From: Bacteroidales bacterium
GTDB taxonomy: Bacteria; Bacteroidota; Bacteroidia; Bacteroidales; Bacteroidaceae
Assembly (NCBI GenBank): GCA_004554665.1
Contig: SFKY01000041.1
Span: forward strand, 1-19,752
Length of the DNA stretch: 19,752 nucleotides
Reading direction: 5' to 3'
Shown here piece by piece: positions 16,121-19,752 of the stretch. The translations under genes were made by a program, and so were the position numbers. The notes under the pieces were generated by a model that ran no database searches, was not told where the DNA came from, and was given only the letters and a program-made list of their open reading frames with translations. Position 1 is the stretch's first letter. Every line of letters begins with the position of its first letter.

Positions 16121-16211
16121 CCGTACACCAACTGCCATACGCCCGTACGGCAGTTGGTGTACGGGCGTATGGCAGTTGGAATACGGCCGTACTGCATCTG
16201 CTGTACGGTCT
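16121..16211. repeat. Mosaic of overlapping inverted repeats with two exclusive foldings
   Basis: Two perfect inverted repeats share sequence. Stem A pairs 16121-16136 (CCGTACACCAACTGCC) with 16149-16164 (16 bp, 12-nt loop). Stem B pairs 16128-16148 with 16159-16179 (21 bp, 10-nt loop). Forming one excludes the other. A 20-bp direct repeat with a 22-bp period is also present: GTACGGCAGTTGGTGTACGG (16145-16164) and GTATGGCAGTTGGAATACGG (16167-16186). Outer GACCGTAC (16119-16126 approx.) and GTACGGTC (16203-16210) are inverted as well. It lies downstream of the pepE stop and upstream of the nuo promoter. No T-run follows, so a simple terminator is unlikely. Confidence 0.85.
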
Positions 16212-16260
16212 GCAAACAGGCCGATGAGGGTGGGAGAGTGGGGTGTCTGGGCCGATAGTC

Positions 16261-16992
16261 CTATACGAAGGGCAATCCCATCTGCTGGCCGTCGTTGGCC
16301 ACTTTGCGCATCACGCCGTTTTCTATCACGTAAAATTCGCCGTAGATGGTCTCGTTGCCGTTGTCTCCGTACAGGTAGGTGCCGTCGGGGAACACATAGA
16401 AGCGGTGCTTGGATTTCAGGCTGTCGGGGATGGCTATCTCGTCGTAGATCTTGAATCCGTCCACCTCCTGGTCCTTGCACAGATAGTAGTGGGGGAGTAT
16501 CTGAACCTCGGTGAGTCCCAATCCCGGCAAGAAGCGCTCGTAGTTCTGGTCCAGCGCTTCGCCCGGTTCCTCGGGCTGTGCGTAGACGATGCGGGCGCAG
16601 TTCATGCTGCCGGCCGAGATGCCCAGCACCACTCCGTGATAGTGCTTCAGCAGCTGCGTCATGTGTACCTCTTGCAGGAAACTGTTTTGGGTGGGCACGT
16701 GTCCCCCACCAAAGATGATGAGGTTGCTCTGCCTTACCAGTTCCTTGGTATGGGGTGCCGACCGGCGGTCGAGCAGTTCGTAGCTCTCAAACTCCATCCC
16801 CGCATCCTCGAAGGCTTGGCGCATGCAGTCGGAGCAGTGGTCGCTGAATGCGGCATCGTCGGGGTGTGTGGTGACGAAAAGGCATCGTATGGGAGTGGAA
16901 AGTGCTTGACGCAGATTATCGTAAAAACCGTTGGCCGGATTGATGGCACCATCCATCGAAACGCTTGGGCTGCTGGTCAGGAAATATTTCAT
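16261..16992 (-). CDS. pepE: Peptidase E-like serine hydrolase (S51 family)
   Basis: A 243-residue cytoplasmic protein of the S51 family, close in size to Salmonella peptidase E (229). Known members cut dipeptides with N-terminal aspartate; relatives include cyanophycinase. Visible motifs: IIFGGGHVPTQNSFL (92-106), the nucleophile elbow GISAGSM with Ser126 (124-130), and LPHYY with His168, matching the catalytic His region of the family. The fold is class I glutamine-amidotransferase-like. There is no signal peptide. It is transcribed away from the ATP-grasp gene, from a promoter that overlaps the opposing one. The family is secure; the exact substrate is not, since S51 also includes non-dipeptidase members. 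Confidence 0.85.
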   Translation of the reverse strand: MKYFLTSSPSVSMDGAINPANGFYDNLRQALSTPIRCLFVTTHPDDAAFSDHCSDCMRQAFEDAGMEFESYELLDRRSAPHTKELVRQSNLIIFGGGHVPTQNSFLQEVHMTQLLKHYHGVVLGISAGSMNCARIVYAQPEEPGEALDQNYERFLPGLGLTEVQILPHYYLCKDQEVDGFKIYDEIAIPDSLKSKHRFYVFPDGTYLYGDNGNETIYGEFYVIENGVMRKVANDGQQMGLPFV

Positions 16993-17038
16993 CTTTAAAA
17001 AATTTTGTTCACGATTTGTAAATCAATTGTCGAATTTG

Positions 17039-17073
17039 TTTGCAAAGTTATATTTTTTTGTTAGTTTTGCAAA
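17039..17073. promoter_or_regulatory. Two face-to-face overlapping promoters (pepE leftward, ATP-grasp gene rightward)
   Basis: Leftward: -33 TTTG at 17070-17073, 19 bp, -7 TAACTTTG at 17043-17050. Rightward: -33 TTTG at 17039-17042, 19 bp, -7 TAGTTTTG at 17062-17069. Each -33 directly abuts the -7 of the other, so both promoters fill the same 35 bp. The ends also form inverted copies of TTTGCAAA, a possible operator for a dimeric protein. The expected starts are near 17036 (minus) and 17076 (plus), each about 35-45 nt from its gene. Confidence 0.65.
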
Positions 17074-17109
17074 CAAACTGATGCATTATTTGTTTAAATC
17101 TTGATTGTT

Positions 17110-18309
17110 ATGAAGAATTTTGTATTTATTTCACCAAACTTTCCAGAGAAATACTGGCAGTTTTGTGATGAATTGCAGAAAAACGGCGTCCGTGTTCTCG
17201 GAATCGGCGACGCCCCTAAGGACGGACTGAGCGAGGAGCTCAGACGCTCCCTCACCGAGTACTACCATGTAGACAGTATCGCCGATTATGACCAGATGTA
17301 TCGTGCTGTGGGCTATTATGCCTGGAAGTACGGGCGTATCGACTGGTTGGAGTCTAACAATGAATTCTGGTTGGAGGTAGACGCTCGTCTGCGTACCGAC
17401 TTCAATGTGACCACGGGTGTAAAACTGGACGGTATAGAGGCTTTCAAGGAGAAGTCGGAGATGAAGAAGTATTACGCGAAGGGCGGCATACGTACGGCGC
17501 GCCAGATCAAGGCGTCTGAGGGTGTAGACGCTGCCAAGCGCTTCTCTGTCGATGCGGGCTTCCCGCTGTTTGCCAAGCCCGATGTGGGCGTGGGTGCCGG
17601 TGGCGCGCACAAGCTGGAGAGTGTGGAGGCGCTGGAGGCATTCTTCAGAGAGACCCCACAGGTAGAGAACTATGTCATCGAGGAGTTTGTGACCGGCGAC
17701 ATCTGTACCTACGATGCCATCATCAACTCCAAGGGGCAGCCGCTGGTCGAGTCGATGTGTGTCTGTCCGCCGAGCATTGCCGATATTGTCAATAACAATC
17801 TCGATTCCACATATTACGTGGAGAAGAATATGTCGGAGAACCTCCGCTTCTGGGGTCGCCGTACGGTGGCTGCCTTCGGCGTGAAGTCGCGCTTCGTGCA
17901 CTTGGAGTTCTTCCGTCTCAACAAGGCCCACCGCGGACTGGGCGAGGTGGGCGACTTTGTGGCGCTCGAGGTCAACATGCGGCCCGGCGGCGGTTATACG
18001 CCCGACATGATCAACTATGCCCACAACATCTCCATGTTCAAGATCTGGGCAGACATGGTGGCCTTTGACCATCGTACCACCCCCGATCCGCACGACGACT
18101 ATTTCTGCGTGTTTGCAGGCAGGCGCGACAATGTGGAGTACGTGATGGACCACGATGCCATCTTGCAGAAGTATGGCTATGCCATGATGATGAGTCCGCA
18201 TATCGACAAGGCGCTCTCCGGCGCGATGGGCGATCAGGCTTACATCGCCCGTTTCAGAACGGCCGAGGAGCGCGATGCTTTCCTCTTCGATACCTGCAAC
18301 CGGAGGTAG
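17110..18309 (+). CDS. ATP-grasp ligase (carboxylate-amine/thiol ligase superfamily)
   Basis: A 399-residue cytoplasmic protein starting at the ATG at 17110 (MKNFVFISPNFPEKYW); a TTG three codons earlier is possible but less likely. An N-terminal Rossmann-like pre-ATP-grasp domain (about 1-110) precedes the ATP-grasp fold. This has Lys156 and the glycine-rich loop PLFAKPDVGVGAGGAHK, the hinge strand YVIEEFVTGD (188-197) that holds adenine, HLEFF (264-268), and ALEVNMRPGGG (285-295) with Glu287, Asn289 and Arg291, the Mg-ATP ligands. The superfamily joins a carboxylate, activated as acyl-phosphate, to an amine or thiol. The protein resembles carbamoyl-phosphate-synthase-like stand-alone members. 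Nothing shows the substrate. It is followed after 35 bp by the hydrolase gene, probably in one operon. Confidence 0.85.
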   Translation: MKNFVFISPNFPEKYWQFCDELQKNGVRVLGIGDAPKDGLSEELRRSLTEYYHVDSIADYDQMYRAVGYYAWKYGRIDWLESNNEFWLEVDARLRTDFNVTTGVKLDGIEAFKEKSEMKKYYAKGGIRTARQIKASEGVDAAKRFSVDAGFPLFAKPDVGVGAGGAHKLESVEALEAFFRETPQVENYVIEEFVTGDICTYDAIINSKGQPLVESMCVCPPSIADIVNNNLDSTYYVEKNMSENLRFWGRRTVAAFGVKSRFVHLEFFRLNKAHRGLGEVGDFVALEVNMRPGGGYTPDMINYAHNISMFKIWADMVAFDHRTTPDPHDDYFCVFAGRRDNVEYVMDHDAILQKYGYAMMMSPHIDKALSGAMGDQAYIARFRTAEERDAFLFDTCNRR

Positions 18310-18344
18310 CCATTGACACGAATACACATATTTAATATAAAGAC

Positions 18345-19082
18345 ATGCATATAGAATATCACAAGTGGTGGAGCCATAACCTGTCCCGCGAGATGGAGTA
18401 CAAGGTGTTTGGCCACGACGGACAGGCTTTTCTCGCTTTTCCTTGTCAGGACGGGCGATTCTACGATTGGGAAAACTATAAGATGATAGATGTCCTTGCG
18501 CCTTTTATCGAGGCGGGCAGGATAAGGGTAATCTGTGTAGACGGCATCGATTGGGAGACTTGGTCCAATAAGTATGGCGACAAGCGTTGGCGTATCGAGC
18601 AGCATGAGCGCTGGTTCAGGTATGTCACCGACGAACTGTTGCCCAATATCAAGCAAAACGACCAACAGATGTTTATCACGACGGGTTGCTCGATGGGTGG
18701 ATTCCATGCGGCCAACTTCTTCTTCCGTCGTCCCGACCTTTTCAACGGTATGCTTGCGTTGAGCGGATTGTACCATGCCTCTTACGGATTCGACGGGTAT
18801 ATGGACGGGTTGGTGTACGAAAACTCTCCGCAGGACTTCTTGCAGCAGATGCCGTCAGACCATCCGTGGATGCAGGCATACCGTCGCAGCAAGATCGTGT
18901 TCTGTGTGGGACAGGGCAGATGGGAAGACGACCTGCTCTGGAGCACCCGCGAGATGGACCGCATCCTCAAAGAGAAGGGCGTAGACAATGCCTGGTTCGA
19001 CTATTGGGGCTATGATGTGGATCACGATTGGCCTTTCTGGCGCCGACAGGTTCCCTATTTCGTAGATAAACTGGTGCAGTAG
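18345..19082 (+). CDS. Alpha/beta-hydrolase, esterase D-like (COG4947 type)
   Basis: A 245-residue protein without a signal peptide, so probably cytoplasmic. The nucleophile elbow is TGCSMGGFHAANFFFRRPDL (113-132) with Ser116. A likely acid is Asp195 or Asp196 (GRWEDD), and the likely catalytic His is His227 in DVDHDWPFW. This order and spacing fit the putative-esterase family that also includes S-formylglutathione hydrolase. It sits 35 bp after the ATP-grasp ligase on the same strand with no promoter between, so the two are probably co-transcribed. It could hydrolyse an ester, thioester or amide related to the ligase's product; that is inference. Confidence 0.82.
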   Translation: MHIEYHKWWSHNLSREMEYKVFGHDGQAFLAFPCQDGRFYDWENYKMIDVLAPFIEAGRIRVICVDGIDWETWSNKYGDKRWRIEQHERWFRYVTDELLPNIKQNDQQMFITTGCSMGGFHAANFFFRRPDLFNGMLALSGLYHASYGFDGYMDGLVYENSPQDFLQQMPSDHPWMQAYRRSKIVFCVGQGRWEDDLLWSTREMDRILKEKGVDNAWFDYWGYDVDHDWPFWRRQVPYFVDKLVQ

Positions 19083-19118
19083 TTGGCAGCGTGTCACATT
19101 CTCTGCTCAGTATGATAA

Positions 19119-19183
19119 ACGACAACGGAGACAACTAAGACAACGATACCGACAGTTGTTGTTTGGGTTGTCACTGTTGTCGT
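19119..19183. repeat. Hairpin built from GACAAC repeats after the esterase gene
   Basis: ACGACAAC (19119-19126) pairs with GTTGTCGT (19176-19183). Inside, a second GACAAC (19129-19134) pairs with GTTGTC (19167-19172), and a third GACAAC (19138-19143) can pair with GTTGT near 19155. The three left-hand GACAAC copies recur every 9 bp. The stem lies 37 bp after the esterase stop, where a terminator would be expected, but it is followed by AAAAATAAAAC on the plus strand, not T, so an intrinsic terminator is not clear. Confidence 0.55.
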
Positions 19184-19752
19184 AAAAATAAAACAGACAC
19201 AACTGCTGCTTCCAATACGTTTATCTTCCATGAATGATTGCTTTGAACTTTTGCAAGTAACTGAAACACATATGGAAACATGATACTCCCAAAATTGAAC
19301 GGTACAAAAAAGTGCAATAGCAAAAAATGGGAAATCTAAGAGTTTTGCAGAGCAAAACCAGCCTTCTTAGGTGTGCAAGATTTTACGATTTATCAAGATT
19401 ATTTAACCTTCAATTTTGAGGCATTTTGCCGATTGTCAAGTCAAGCTGACAATAGAAGGTCATTTTAAGGCTTTGCCGATAGCTCGATAATCGACTAAAA
19501 CCAGGGTTCTTGTACCACGGATGTTTCTCGTATGCTCTAAGTATCAGGGATTCAACGATGGTTAATAATTCAAAGTCAACTTTGGATAATCCAAACGGTT
19601 GTCAACTTTCTTTTTTGTTGACTGCTGTTTGTTTGCCGTGTCAATCGTACCAAATCCGTGATTAAGCGAGAGCAAAACGATAGTTTACTTTTGTTTTGCT
19701 GAGTGTGAACGTATTATGTAATGTTTATGTGTCGCCAGACAGGTAATCTTTG
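19184..19752. other. Gene-free AT-rich stretch with small inverted repeats
   Basis: I see no coding frame of useful length and no tRNA or rRNA here. The visible structures are small. A hairpin pairs CTAAGA-GTTTTGC (19336-19348) with GCAAAAC (19352-19358) and TCTTAG (19365-19370) across a 6-nt bulge. A 10-bp inverted pair CAAAATTGAA/TTCAATTTTG lies at 19290-19299 and 19409-19418. ATTGTCA/TGACAAT, the TTTGGATaATCCAAA palindrome and GTCAAC/GTTGAC lie further on. TACTTTTG at 19686-19693 fits a -7 element on the plus strand for a gene beyond the window, but no -33 TTTG stands 19-21 bp upstream. It might be a decayed mobile element or a non-coding RNA locus; neither can be shown. Confidence 0.5.

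Noticed and set aside
16049..16480. A 143-codon minus-strand frame over the repeat mosaic
   Set aside because: It begins inside pepE in another frame and runs through the repeats; composition and lack of domains show it is not a gene.
17131..18327. A 398-codon open frame on the minus strand
   Set aside because: Antisense to the ATP-grasp gene, which has all expected motifs; the antisense product is a His-, Val- and Leu-rich shadow.

Overview
The window looks like a piece of a Bacteroidales chromosome, most likely Prevotella or a close relative. The evidence is a SusC/RagA-type TonB-dependent outer-membrane protein, promoters of the Bacteroidetes type (TTTG, about 19 bp, TAnnTTTG), almost no Shine-Dalgarno sequences, and a complex I operon that lacks nuoE, nuoF and nuoG. 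The assignment rests on gene content and motifs read by eye; no database search was possible.

Layout. 1-1613 (-): the N-terminal half of a SusC-like porin, cut by the window edge. It is preceded by a leader of about 330 nt with several hairpins and a 46-codon upstream ORF ending 5 nt before the porin start. 2221-3219 (-): a membrane acyltransferase of the acyltransferase-3 type, with its own promoter. 3363-3435: a very long, nearly perfect palindrome. 3484-5478 (-): an exported helix-hairpin-helix plus beta-barrel protein of unknown role. 5595-15905 (-): ten genes, nuoA-B-CD-H-I-J-K-L-M-N, encoding a headless complex I (membrane arm plus quinone-reducing connecting module, no NADH-oxidising module), transcribed from a promoter near 15971. 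16121-16211: a mosaic of inverted and direct repeats that can fold in two mutually exclusive ways. 16261-16992 (-): a peptidase E-like serine hydrolase. 17110-18309 and 18345-19082 (+): an ATP-grasp ligase and an alpha/beta-hydrolase. 19083-19752: no recognisable gene, but several inverted repeats.

How the genes fit together. The Nuo genes encode one proton-pumping, quinone-reducing machine whose electron donor is not encoded here. PepE, the ATP-grasp ligase and the esterase-like hydrolase form a divergent unit. The two opposing promoters occupy the same 35 bp almost exactly, so RNA polymerase can probably bind only one at a time. A ligase flanked by two serine hydrolases, tied together by mutually exclusive promoters, is the best candidate here for an undescribed small-molecule or peptide system; its chemistry cannot be read from the sequence. 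The other points worth attention are the leader ORF upstream of the SusC gene, the loss of a normally conserved pumping lysine in NuoM, and three intergenic repeat structures that do not look like ordinary terminators.
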